DNA of 38,224 nt from Pelargonium nanum (lineage: Eukaryota > Streptophyta > Magnoliopsida > Geraniales > Geraniaceae): NCBI GenBank assembly GCA_036897485.1, contig JAYMTF010000371.1:1-38224 (forward strand), in the 5' to 3' direction. The translations under genes and the position numbers were made by a program. This document shows, piece by piece, positions 1 through 9,422 of the stretch. How positions within the stretch are numbered: the first letter of the stretch is position 1; each line of letters starts with the position of its first letter. Below the pieces are notes generated by a model. That model did no database searches, was not told the DNA's origin, and worked only from the letters and a program-made list of their open reading frames with translations.

Positions 1-31
1 CCCCCCCCCCCCCCCCCTCCCTCCCCCCCCT
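1..31. repeat. C-rich low-complexity tract
   Basis: The window opens with a run of 17 C followed by C-rich sequence. It may be a real homopolymer or an assembly edge artefact. It lies in what should be an intron of the importin-like gene, upstream of its first visible exon. Confidence 0.8.
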
Positions 32-483
32 TATTTTGGATTGCTACATATAAATAACTGACTGACTTTGAGATTATGATATTGAATTGTGTCTTAAAAT
101 TTTGCCAAGGTTTCACAATATGCTGTTTTAGAGATTAACTATCCTTTTAGTTTGGTTTATTAATTTTGAGAGAAGTGTAAAGATCCTAATTTTTCGCTTA
201 ATTTCGCAAGTCTGTAATCTGTATGTGTTTATGGAGTTTCATTGGTGAGTGCAAAACTAATCACTGGATTAGGTAGTCTACTCATATCCACCAAAATATC
301 AATGTTATTGGACATTTGAGTCATTGTGCGCCTTGCACAGTTAATAACATTGATCTAGCTTGTAGTTTGGAACAGTTGGTTGCTGTTGATTGAATCATTG
401 AAAGTTGAACTATGCCTTAGTCACATTGACTAATAATTATTGATTAAGTTTGAATTGCAATTACCAGCTTAATATTCTTTCAG

Positions 484-2966
484 ATAGATCAAGATAACAA
501 CCAGTCTCTAAGGCAGAATCCAGCTACATACACACAAAATCTGAACTCTGCAGCAAGAGGCCTATTCAGGTATGATGTTATCTCTAAGTTGAATTTCTTC
601 TGGTTTAGTTAGAGGTGGGTCATCTAAGTTGGATTTCTTGTTTAGATAGAGGTTGATCATGCACGAGTGTGTTTCTCTTGGAGGATCAGATGTATTATTT
701 CTTCTTTGATTATGTTCCAATTTGATCCCTCAATATCCATTCCGTGCCAAATTGGTCCCTAATTTCATTTTTGTTCCAATTTAGTCCCCCCTTAGTATCT
801 ACCCTATTTGTATTGATTTTGGTTCCTAATTAGATTTTTGTTCCAATTTTGTTTCCTTGGCATTCACTTCTGTTTCAAAATGGTCTACTTATCATCCATT
901 TTGGTAATAAAGAGTCACCAAGCCATGTTAGTAATTGAGGACCAATTGGGGACCAATTCGATACATAATTGATACTAATAGAACTAAACTAAAATATTAA
1001 ATGCTAAGGGGACTAAATTGAAACAAATTTAGATCAAGGGCCATCCCACAATGGAAAAGTGTCTTGCTGAAAAAAAAAGTACTTTGTGCCTAATCTGTAT
1101 ATTTTTGTCAGACTTATCATACATTTCAATGCCTCATAGCATCTTTTTTTTTTTGAAAAAAACATTCAGAATGGGAACTGTGTTCAGTCATCTTGCTACG
1201 CCTATGTCAACTGGCCCCGATGCTGATGATCCCATACTTGCATTGCTTACTGTGTTCTGGCCCATGCTGGAGAAGCTGTTTAGGTCTCAGCATATGGAGA
1301 ATGGTAACCTATCTACTGCCGCTTGCCGGGCTCTTACACAAGCAATTCACTCGTCAGGTATCAATGTTATGCTATTTCCTTGGTCAACTCAACTGTATTG
1401 TTGGGATTTCCACTGAGTTTGATTTCTCCAACACTTTTGTCTTACAGGCGAGCACTTCGTAACCCTACTGCCCAAAGTACTAGATTGTCTGTCGACAAAC
1501 TTTTTGTCATTCCAAAATCATGAATGCTACATCAGAACAGGTTAGCTGGATTGTATTTTTTGTTCTTTAAGTTATACAAGGAACTATGCATAATTGACAA
1601 AACACAAACTCTTTTTTACTATTGTTTTCAGCTTCTGTTGTCATCGAGGAGTTTGGTCACAAAGAGGAGTACGGACCTCTGTTCGTCACCACATTTGAAA
1701 GATTTACTCATGCGGCATCTGTAATGGCTCTTAATTCGTCATATATTTGTGACCAAGAGCCTGATCTTGTGGAGGCCTATACAAATTTTGCATCCATGTT
1801 TGTTCTTGGTTGTCACAAGGTTTAATATACCTTTCACTTATTTGTACCTTATAAACGTTTTGTTGTTATTTTTGCGTCGGGAGAAATATCAACTACTAAT
1901 CCAGCTTTGTGATTTACACACTAGGAAGTACTGGCTGCATTTGGTTCACTTCTCGAAGTTTCCTTCCAAAAGGCTGCTATATGCTGCACAGCTATGCATC
2001 GCGGGGCTGCATTAGCAGCAATGTCATATTTGTCCTGTGAGCACTATACTCTTTGATGATGTCCATTAATCTGAGTTTAGTTTTGAGGTCGTGTGTAATT
2101 GCTGCTGTCAATTTGGGAATACAATTTTCCTTCTAGCTTCTGTCAATTTTCTCAACACGATATCAGTTTTCTTACTAAAACACCCACTAATTCATGCTCT
2201 CCCACTCTTCCAAGCGCACACTCACATTTTTGGTTTGATTCAAGTCATTTAACAGGTTTATTCATATTTGCTTTGTTATGTTCTGAGCCTTGTAGGTTTC
2301 TTGGAGGAGGGCTTGTCTTCTCTGTTGGAATGTATAAATTGTATCCCAGAAGGATCATTTTGTGCCACGGCAATTCAGGTCGTATCTCATAGCGGTGAGG
2401 GGCTTGTATCAAATGTGGTGTATGCTTTACTTGGCGTTTCAGCAATGTCACGGGTAAATTCAAACTCCCTAATCTCATATTTATATTTAGCTGTAGGCAC
2501 ATACGTATAACCAAGGGAGAAACTGTGAGTTTTGTAATAATGAGCAAAAATGCTCAGCTCAGCAGCTCTTAATTTTAGCTAATTGAGGTTCGAGCTGGCG
2601 ATAAAAATTTTGGCTAGTTTTTTTTCGAGTTTGGGTTGAAAAGACCTGCCTAACTAACTTGAACCGCACCTTTTTCAATGGAAAAGACCGACCAAAAAAT
2701 TAATTGGGTTTATTTTATGATGACCAGACCCTCAAAATGCGGGTCGAATTTCGGGTGCCCATGGGTTCAGGTCCAAATTGACAGCTCTAATCATGTTATA
2801 TGAGATCATTTATTTTTGCTCTTTTTTTCTTAATAGGTACACAAGTGTGCAACCATTTTGCAACAATTAGCTGCAATTTGTAGTTTAAGTGAGAGAACTA
2901 ACTGGAAGGCTGTTCTTTGTTGGGAATCTTTGCATGGATGGCTACAGTCAGCGGTCTCTCTCTCTC

Positions 2967-2997
<31 letters not shown>

Positions 2998-3469
2998 ACA
3001 TCTATGTGAGCTTGCAAAAAGTCACCTATCCTTCTGGTATACAGACATTTGTTTTGTTTATTATTGGAATAAAGACCCTAGAGGCCCTTAAATTTCAAAA
3101 TGTCACCGATTTACCCTTTTACTTCAAAATGCAAAAATAGCCCTTGAAACCAGTGTACGGCAGTAGTCTTCCAAGCATGTTCATTAAGATTTTGTGCTTT
3201 TTGTCTTCGACGTAAGTTACTAATCCACATAAATCATATACCAGGTGCAGGCTCTTCCAGTCGAATATCTAAAACCCGGGGAGGCCGAAACATTAGTTCC
3301 AGTCTGGTTAAAGGCTCTCATCGGCGCAGCCTCAGATTATCTCGACAGCAAGACCTGCAACGGAGTGAAGGGCGAATACGGGCACATGCAAGGGAAAGGA
3401 GGACGGGTTCTGAAACGCGTAGTTCGGGAATTCGCCGATAGTCACCGTAACATCCCTAACCTGACATGA
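484..3469 (+). CDS. Importin-beta-like nuclear transport receptor (importin-13/transportin-3 type), 3' part
   Basis: Eight coding exons can be joined: 484-569, 1170-1357, 1448-1540, 1632-1819, 1925-2036, 2296-2453, 2837-2953 and 3245-3469 (stop TGA). They total 1167 nt, giving 388 residues, and the phase closes at every GT-AG junction. The product is helical ARM/HEAT-type sequence with segments such as [37 protein letters not shown] and the C-terminal [19 protein letters not shown]. This resembles the C-terminal third of plant importin-13/transportin-3-like karyopherins, which carry cargo proteins through nuclear pores with Ran-GTP. The gene must start upstream of the window, since family members are about 1000 residues. 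In Arabidopsis, from memory, the homologous ARM-repeat gene (At1g12930) sits beside an eRF1 gene (At1g12920), as here. The family call is fairly sure; the cargo is unknown. Confidence 0.85.
713..1031. repeat. MITE-like inverted-repeat element in importin-like intron
   Basis: The left arm at 713-735 (TGTTCCAATTTGATCCC) matches the reverse complement of the right arm at about 1008-1027 (GGGACTAAATTGAAACAAA). The interior repeats phrases such as CCAATTTGGTCCC. It lies in the intron between exons 484-569 and 1170-1357. No clear target-site duplication was identified. Confidence 0.5.
2590..2789. mobile_element. hAT-like MITE, diverged (TAGAGCTGNCAATT family)
   Basis: The left end is TCGAGCTGGCGAT and the right end is AATTGACAGCTCTA, whose complement TAGAGCTGTCAATT matches the family terminus seen elsewhere in the window. 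The interior has the family's GACC-rich and GGGT-rich phrases. It lies in the intron before exon 2837-2953. The flanking 8-mers no longer match. Confidence 0.5.
2955..2998. repeat. Compound microsatellite (CT)n(TA)n(TG)n
   Basis: A CT run passes into TA and then TG dinucleotide repeats immediately after the splice donor of importin-like exon 2837-2953. It is simple-sequence DNA and may be length-polymorphic. Confidence 0.9.
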
Positions 3470-4029
3470 AACCATCCTAATTTATTGTATTGATCTACAC
3501 CTGGTCTAGCACGTGCAGCTCCAAGAGCTACTCTAGCAGGACCTAATGTCTTCGCTGACATCTGTAGCATTGTTGTAAATTATTGGCTTGTTTGATTGCA
3601 CAAGCCTGGTCGATCTCGGGGCATATAATTTCAGCTTTGCCCCGACGATGACCCGTATTTATTCTTCTGTAGTTAAATCTTTTTTGTACAGCATCGTATC
3701 CCCAATTTTGCCAGATTTACCGAATCAGGGTTAGGTTTTTCTTTTTTGTTCTCCGGATTATATTTTTTTGCATAGGGAGTGAAAGGGGAGGAGATGGAAA
3801 TGTGGACTGTAGAAGAGATTAATGTTATTTTTTGTTGCTTTTGGTACAGTCTAGTTGCTCATTGCCCAACTTTAATTCATTACTGTAAATCTGTAATGAT
3901 AGGAAATATGAATTCTTTAAATGATCGATGCTCTCTTTGGGAAATTGCGGGCCGGGTCAGACAACACGTGACACATGCACATTTGCACGTAAAACTTAAA
4001 CCCCGACTCCTGACCTAAACAAACTTGTA
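3470..4029. other. 3'UTR and intergenic sequence after importin-like gene
   Basis: This stretch holds the 3'UTR of the importin-like gene, with T-rich sequence and AATT motifs from about 3650. There is no coding sequence I can support. The 79-codon open frame at 3779-4018 has no recognisable family. Confidence 0.5.
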
Positions 4030-4260
4030 CCCATCCAGGCTGGGTTCAAACTGGGTGTTTTCAGTCCAAGTCTCGAATTACCACCTCTAGTACAATCCTC
4101 ATTTCCACGCTAAACCTAGACTTGCGAGCTTGTAGAAGCTCGTGCTTGACTATTTTGTTGAACAAACCTAAATATATAATGAGCTGAGCTATAGTAATGT
4201 AAAATCAACATGAATGAAGTTTCGAAATCTAAAGACAGTATTGAGGAAACACAACAAGAA

Positions 4261-4312
4261 GCACTAGTGGTAGCCTGTCAAGGTACAAACCAAGGTTCGG
4301 TTTTCGGGTGAA
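4261..4312 (+). pseudogene. Decayed tRNA-Gly copy
   Basis: This starts GCACTAGTGG and keeps pieces of the tRNA-Gly at 4807: an AGTGGTAG D-arm, a CCTGTCAAGGTAC anticodon region and a GGTTCGGTTTTCGGGTG remnant of the T arm. The D-loop is deleted and the acceptor stem is broken, so it should not be functional. The flanks are also duplicated, so it arose by segmental duplication and not by retroposition. Confidence 0.75.
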
Positions 4313-4806
4313 CTAAGAAAGCTATGATGTTAAACCGCTGTGGCGGGCGGGTCTGTCACCATCCTCTCATTCTCATATGAGTGATCACATGAAAAATGCG
4401 AGAGAAATCAGTTAAGAGTGATCATATTGTTGTTTGATTCAATCTAATTCAACTTAAGACCCAAACATCTTTTTCCACATTGGCACAGAAAACTAGAATG
4501 TAATTCGAACAAGTCCGAACCATTTTGGGTTAGGCCCAGAGTGAATATTTTCAATCAAAACTTGAATTGTCACCTCTAACACAATCCTCTACTCGACCTT
4601 AAACTTAGGCTCATGAGCTTATAGAAACTAGTAGAGCTCGACTCGTTTGCTGAACTAAACTTATTCCAAGATCAAGTTCGCGAACCAAGTATTTAGTGAG
4701 CTGAGCTAGATTCGACTTGTTCTCTACCCCTCTTGTTATAATGGAAAAGGACGGTTCAAAATGGAGTATGTATATATACAGAGTGTTGAAGTTAGAGAAA
4801 CAAGAA

Positions 4807-4877
4807 GCACCAGTGGTCTAGTGGTAGAATAGTACCCTGCCACGGTACAGACCCGAGTTCGATTCCCGGCTGGTGCA
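4807..4877 (+). tRNA. trnG-GCC: tRNA-Gly (anticodon GCC)
   Basis: The 71-nt gene folds as a cloverleaf. The acceptor stem GCACCAG (4807-4813) pairs with CTGGTGC (4870-4876), and A4877 is the discriminator. The anticodon stem GTACC/GGTAC surrounds loop CTGCCAC with anticodon GCC at 4839-4841. It is a nuclear-type tRNA reading GGC/GGU. The T stem is CCGAG against CCCGG, leaving an A:C mismatch where the usual gene has G:C. The same base is the first position of the internal B box (AGTTCGATTCC instead of GGTTCGA). This may weaken TFIIIC binding or folding. No CCA is encoded, as expected for a eukaryotic nuclear gene. Confidence 0.93.
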
Positions 4878-5057
4878 CAATGTTGAAGCTGTGATGATAA
4901 CTTCACCGTCCGTGACGGTTGGGTCCGTCACCATCCTCTGATTCTCAGATGACAATAGGTGAAACTGAGCTTCATTCTTTTTTGCTTACACATCCAAAAA
5001 CCAGTAGGTGAAAGCTAGACGCTGGAGAAGAGCACGCGCCCACGCGCTCAGACCCAT

Positions 5058-5088
5058 AAACCCTAGGATTAGCCTCTCTCTCTCTCTC
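5058..5088 (+). promoter_or_regulatory. Telo-box and CT-rich leader of eRF1
   Basis: AAACCCTAG at 5058-5066 is a telo-box, a motif common near the starts of plant translation-machinery genes. A CT run follows at 5073-5088. The non-coding first exon ends at 5093 with donor GTACGT. The exact transcription start cannot be read from sequence. Confidence 0.6.
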
Positions 5089-5519
5089 AACAGGTACGTT
5101 TCACTTCCTTCTCTCATCTGCTCTCTGAGGTCACTATGTTTTCGATTTTTTCCCCAATATTTACTGTTCGATTCGATAAACTTTTGTTTCTCTACATTTA
5201 TGATTCGCTCTTAATTTCGAACTGGAATTATATTATTCATATTCAAATATGTAATGCTATTTGTAGAACTGTAGTCCATGGATATATCACTTCTGAAGCT
5301 GAATTTGAAGATTGTTTTTTTTGTCGTTGTTGATGCTGTTTATGTATAGTGTTTTGAAGTTGGGTATATCTCAATTTTACTGGTTTTCAATTGTGTGATT
5401 GATATGCATAGAGGATCGATTATCTTTTTGTTTGTGTCTGGTTGATTGATTGGTGTTGCTCTGTGCTTCGTTTGCTTGACTTGACTGAATGTTAGTTGAA
5501 TTGAAGATATAATTTTTAC

Positions 5520-5738
5520 TAGAGCTGACTATTCGGGTTTTGTGACGGGTTGAAAGTATCTAGCCTGAGTGGCTGAGTCTGACCTGCAAGAGGTGAGAGT
5601 CCATGCGAGTTCTGGATTTTATGTAGAAAATGCGGGTTTGATTGACCCACACTTTTCTCATGGCTAAGCTGCAAAAAATGCGGATTGGATTTTGAGTGCC
5701 TGATGAGTTCTGCTTGGATTTATAAATTGAGCCCTCTA
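5520..5738. mobile_element. hAT-like MITE in eRF1 5'UTR intron
   Basis: The ends are TAGAGCTGACTATTCGGG and AAATTGAGCCCTCTA, which are imperfect inverted repeats of the family terminus. The interior carries the phrases AAAATGCGGGTTTGA and TTTCTCATGGCTAAGCTGCA, shared with the element at 7803-8016. No matching 8-bp flanks survive. Confidence 0.6.
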
Positions 5739-6060
5739 TCATTTTAAATTTCATGGTTTATAGTTAGCAATATCTTCTTTTTTCTTTTTGTTGAAAAATG
5801 TTTTGTGTACAATGGTATCTGTATATCATCCATCCCCTGTTTTCTTCTTTGGAACAGGCCTTTGTTTTGGGATTTCATTTTTTGTAATTATGGGTTGTGT
5901 CCTGTTTATTAGCTTTGTTGATGAATGGTTGGTTAAGTGGCATGCATGATCATACATGTATTGAGTAGTTATGTTTATGCTTTGTTGAAGGTAAGTGAGT
6001 TTAGATTCATATTTCTTGAAGCCATAGGTTCTGTTAGGTAAATGGTACTGTACACCTGGG

Positions 6061-6258
6061 TAGATATGACAATTTGTACCCGAAATCCACCCTCATTTTG
6101 CGAGTTTTGGTCGCACAAAATATTTCCGGTCATTTTTTCTTACAAAATGTGTTCTTTTAATATTTTTATCATTCTTGGTAGTTCACTCAATTCACTCTTC
6201 GGTCCAAAACATACCTAAGTTTTGATCGGGTCTGATCCCATACCGACGAGCATCCCTA
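6061..6258. mobile_element. hAT-like MITE in eRF1 5'UTR intron, second copy
   Basis: The left end is TAGATATGACAATTTG and the right end is GACGAGCATCCCTA, which pairs weakly as an inverted terminus. Length is close to the other family members (about 200 bp). The interior has ACCCGAAAT and TCGGGTCTGATCCC phrases. The call rests on the ends and size; divergence is high. Confidence 0.45.
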
Positions 6259-6415
6259 TTTTTGAGACATTTGCATAATATATGTGGTGCATGCACAATA
6301 CTTGTTTATCTGTTATGGTTATAACTTGTATCAAAATTTTAGTTTTTATGCGTTTTCTCCATTGAAGTGACAAATTTCCGAATTTTCAGAGTTGTTGCGC
6401 ATATCATTACCGGCA

Positions 6416-7726
6416 ATGGCTGATGGTCATGAAACAGACAAGAATATAGAGATATGGAAGATCAAGAAGTTGATCAAGGCTTTGGAATCTGCTAGAGGAA
6501 ATGGTACGAGTATGATATCTCTTATTATGCCTCCTCGGGATCAAGTTTCTCGGGTTACTAAGATGCTTGGCGATGAATTTGGTACTGCTTCAAACATCAA
6601 AAGTAGGGTCAACCGTCAGTCAGTCTTAGGCGCTATTACTTCGGCACAACAAAGGCTAAAGCTGTATAATAAGGTTCCTCCGAATGGGCTTGTTCTTTAT
6701 ACCGGGACCATAGTTACTGATGATGGCAAGGAAAAGAAGGTAACAATTGATTTTGAGCCTTTTAAACCTATCAATGCATCGTTATATCTTTGTGATAACA
6801 AGTTTCACACGGAAGCTTTGAATGAACTCTTGGAATCTGATGATAAGTTCGGTTTTATTGTGATGGATGGTAATGGAACCCTATTTGGGACGTTAAGTGG
6901 CAACACTAGAGAGGTTCTTCATAAATTCACTGTTGATTTACCGAAAAAGCATGGAAGAGGAGGGCAATCAGCGCTGCGTTTTGCTCGTCTTCGTATGGAG
7001 AAGCGACACAATTATGTTAGGAAGACCGCTGAGCTTGCCACGCAGTTCTACATCAATCCCGCTACGAGTCAGCCTAATGTTTCCGGGCTGATTCTGGCTG
7101 GTTCAGCCGATTTCAAGACTGAGTTGAGCCAGTCGGATATGTTTGATCAGCGTCTACAGGCGAAGATTTTGAATGTGGTTGATGTTTCTTATGGTGGCGA
7201 AAATGGGTTCAATCAAGCTATAGAGTTGTCATCAGAAATTCTAGCGAACGTAAAGTTTATACAGGAGAAACGCTTGATCGGGAAATACTTTGAGGAAATC
7301 AGCCAGGATACTGGCAAATATGTCTTCGGCATAGATGACACGATGAAGGGTCTGGAAATGGGTGCTGTGGAAACCCTAATTGTGTGGGAAAATCTGGATA
7401 TCAATCGGTATGTGCTCAAAAACAGTACTACTGGCGAGATTGTGATAAAGCATTTGAACAAAGAGCAAGAGGCTGATCAAAGCAACTTTCGGGACTCAGA
7501 AACGTCTGCAGAGTTGGAAGTTCAGGAGAAACTCGCCCTACTAGAGTGGTTTGCCAATGAGTACAAGCGTTTTGGCTGTACTCTCGAGTTTGTGACCAAT
7601 AAGTCTCAGGAGGGCTCACAATTTTGCCGGGGGTTTGGTGGAATCGGGGGTATCCTTCGTTACCAGCTTGACATGAGGTCATTCGACGAGCTCTCTGATG
7701 GAGAAGTCTACGAGGATTCTGATTAG
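6416..7726 (+). CDS. eRF1: Eukaryotic peptide chain release factor subunit 1 (eRF1)
   Basis: A single-exon frame of 436 residues. The start chosen is ATG at 6416 ([18 protein letters not shown]), as in plant eRF1; the open frame upstream has no ATG. The protein recognises all three stop codons in the ribosomal A site and, with GTPase eRF3, triggers release of the finished peptide. Visible landmarks are NIKS at 60-63 and YLCDNKF at 124-130 in the codon-reading N domain, and the catalytic GGQ at 182-184 inside [17 protein letters not shown]. The acidic C-terminus VYEDSD is also present. Length matches the family. A non-coding first exon with a telo-box and a 1.3-kb leader intron precede it, and a 3'UTR intron follows. 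The stop is TAG followed by C, with a second in-frame TAG five codons on. Confidence 0.98.
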   Translation: MADGHETDKNIEIWKIKKLIKALESARGNGTSMISLIMPPRDQVSRVTKMLGDEFGTASNIKSRVNRQSVLGAITSAQQRLKLYNKVPPNGLVLYTGTIVTDDGKEKKVTIDFEPFKPINASLYLCDNKFHTEALNELLESDDKFGFIVMDGNGTLFGTLSGNTREVLHKFTVDLPKKHGRGGQSALRFARLRMEKRHNYVRKTAELATQFYINPATSQPNVSGLILAGSADFKTELSQSDMFDQRLQAKILNVVDVSYGGENGFNQAIELSSEILANVKFIQEKRLIGKYFEEISQDTGKYVFGIDDTMKGLEMGAVETLIVWENLDINRYVLKNSTTGEIVIKHLNKEQEADQSNFRDSETSAELEVQEKLALLEWFANEYKRFGCTLEFVTNKSQEGSQFCRGFGGIGGILRYQLDMRSFDELSDGEVYEDSD

Positions 7727-7775
7727 CTGCCAACAACTGTATAGGACATGTCAGAGACTCAAAAGCCTTTCTCAG

Positions 7776-8301
7776 GTGCGTTGAGTCCCGATATTTGCTA
7801 GCTAGATCTGACAATTCGGTTTGAAAAGACCTAACCCAAACACGACCCACAAGAAGTGCTGGTCCATGTGGGTCGCAAGTTTCATATAGAAAATGTGCGG
7901 TTTTACCCGACCCAATCCACATTTTCTCAATGACAAACCTGACCTGCCCAGATGCAGAAAATGGGGGTTGTTTTTTGGGTGCTCGCAAGTTTTGATCCAG
8001 ATTGCTAGTGATTCTAAGTCCTTGAAATCAGAGCTAGCAAAATTTGGATTTGGACCCTAACCTGCAAGCACTCAATATTCAACTCACAATTTTAGACGAC
8101 TAATTTTTGCTTCTGGTCAGGTAAGCCTTTTGAAAGGTGTGGATCAGGTTGGCAACCCGCACTGGACCGTGCATTTTCTATGCAAAACTTGCAACCTGTA
8201 CCTTCTGCAGGCCGGGTTCCCTTTTCCACTAAAAACCTATAATATTTGTTGCTATTCTTATGAAGATCATTTCCAAGCATAGTTTGTTTTCTTCTTTGCA
8301 G
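7776..8301 (+). other. 3'UTR intron of eRF1
   Basis: The donor is CTCAG|GTGCGT and the acceptor CTTCTTTGCAG|CATG, both strong matches to consensus. The junction lies 49 nt after the stop codon (7724-7726), near the distance at which a downstream exon junction makes an mRNA sensitive to nonsense-mediated decay. Two diverged MITE-like elements occupy most of the intron (7803-8016 and roughly 8031-8240). Confidence 0.75.
7803..8016. mobile_element. hAT-like MITE in eRF1 3'UTR intron
   Basis: It begins TAGATCTGACAATTCGG and ends near GATTGCTAGTGATTCTA. It shares interior phrases (GACCCACAAG, AGAAAATGTGCGGTTT, CATTTTCTCAATGACAA) with the element at 5520-5738. A similar, more decayed copy follows directly to about 8240. 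Confidence 0.55.
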
Positions 8302-8399
8302 CATGTTGAACTCGTGATGCGATTCCTCGAGGATTTACAATCAGTTGACATCGTTTTCTTCTTCACCGCGGCTATTTTGCTATTAGGCTTAATAGGATA

Positions 8400-9422
8400 A
8401 AGATAGTGGAGATGCTCATTGCATCATTTTGATTTGAACCCTAAACTTTTTTTCTTGTTTTGGTGATATGTTGGTGACTTGCGTTTGGTAGGGTTATTTT
8501 TTAACCTACAAGTATTTCCATTAATTTCAATTGTTTCTCTTCCAATTTTGATTATAGAAGCAAGTTTACGCATTACAAAGTGACATGTCAATTTATCGTG
8601 GTTTAAAATTAAATACAACAACATGACACATGATATTCACCTTCGTGGATCGTTTCATTTATAAGACATTGTACATTTTATGTTTCATTTTATTTTGTCC
8701 AAATATTTTTATACTATATTTAGGACATATAACATGACTTGGGTTTGAATATACGTGTATTTAGGACATATCGTAGAATATGAGTGGCTAGACGCGTTGA
8801 AATTGCATGAATTCTTTTCGTTGATTTAGTTCAATACTACATTTTAAAGTGTGTTTGGTGTAAAATTAAGCTGAATATTATTAATAATTTATGCATAATT
8901 TACACTTTTTTAATTTCAAAATGCTCTCATTGGTAAATTTATCAAATTGAGTTATATTTTTTAAACAAAATGAATAGTTAAGCAACTAAAATGAAACAAT
9001 GTTCTACTTTATTTTACATGTTTCAGAAACCAAGTTTCTATTGTTTAAGAACTATAGAACAAAATAAACAAATAAATAAATAATCTTAGATGTCATGAAA
9101 CAAAGCCCAATATTATTTAAAGCTTATTGTACAGTGAAGAAGTTACAAATCCACCAACTACACATCTAAATTTCATTTCACAGTTCAATAAACCTTAAAA
9201 TTTAGTAAATTACTACCAATATCTGCAGAATCACAACATGGATCTTTCTCTCGGGTCGTTCGAAGAATTATTTTATATATTTCCTGGTAAAATCAACGAG
9301 CGAGTGATTCGCAGATTCGGGTAGAAACCGGATACAATATGGGCTCACCTTTATCTCAATCTGCAATGTGTGTAACTACTTTCCCAAGAATTAAGGTTTA
9401 GATGAGTGAACTCCCGAGGCTT
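8400..9422. other. Intergenic, convergent 3' ends
   Basis: This AT-rich stretch lies between the eRF1 3'UTR and the stop codon of the acetyl-CoA synthetase gene on the other strand. It should contain both polyadenylation regions. I see no gene or clear repeat in it. Confidence 0.6.

Larger units (their letters stand above)
4030..4960. repeat. Diverged tandem duplication containing a tRNA-Gly
   Basis: Copy 1 (about 4030-4400) and copy 2 (about 4520-4960) share the same order of blocks. These are CACCTCTARYACAATCCTC (about 4083 and 4571), GAGCTGAGCTA (about 4181 and 4700), the tRNA-Gly block (4261 and 4807), and GTCACCATCCTCT (about 4354 and 4927). The copies have diverged by substitutions and indels, so the duplication is old. 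Confidence 0.8.
5094..6389 (+). other. 5'UTR intron of eRF1
   Basis: The donor is CAG|GTACGTTTCAC at 5093/5094 and the acceptor is AATTTTCAG|AGTTG at 6389/6390. The intron separates a non-coding first exon from the single coding exon. Two diverged MITE-like elements lie within it. Long leader introns often raise expression of plant housekeeping genes. It encodes nothing recognisable. Confidence 0.75.

Noticed and set aside
1051-1416. 121-codon frame starting at ATG 1051
   Set aside because: Only its 1170-1357 part is coding; the rest is intron, and the exon is entered by splicing at 1169/1170.
6392-6415. Eight-codon N-terminal extension of eRF1
   Set aside because: It has no ATG and follows the intron acceptor at 6389; the ATG at 6416 gives the normal plant eRF1 start.
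7428-7988. 186-codon open frame on the minus strand over the end of eRF1
   Set aside because: It is antisense to conserved eRF1 coding sequence and a MITE, and matches no family.
7795-8009. TTGCTAGC / TTGCTAGT as an 8-bp target duplication of the MITE at 7803
   Set aside because: The second copy falls inside the aligned right terminus of the element, so the match is probably chance.
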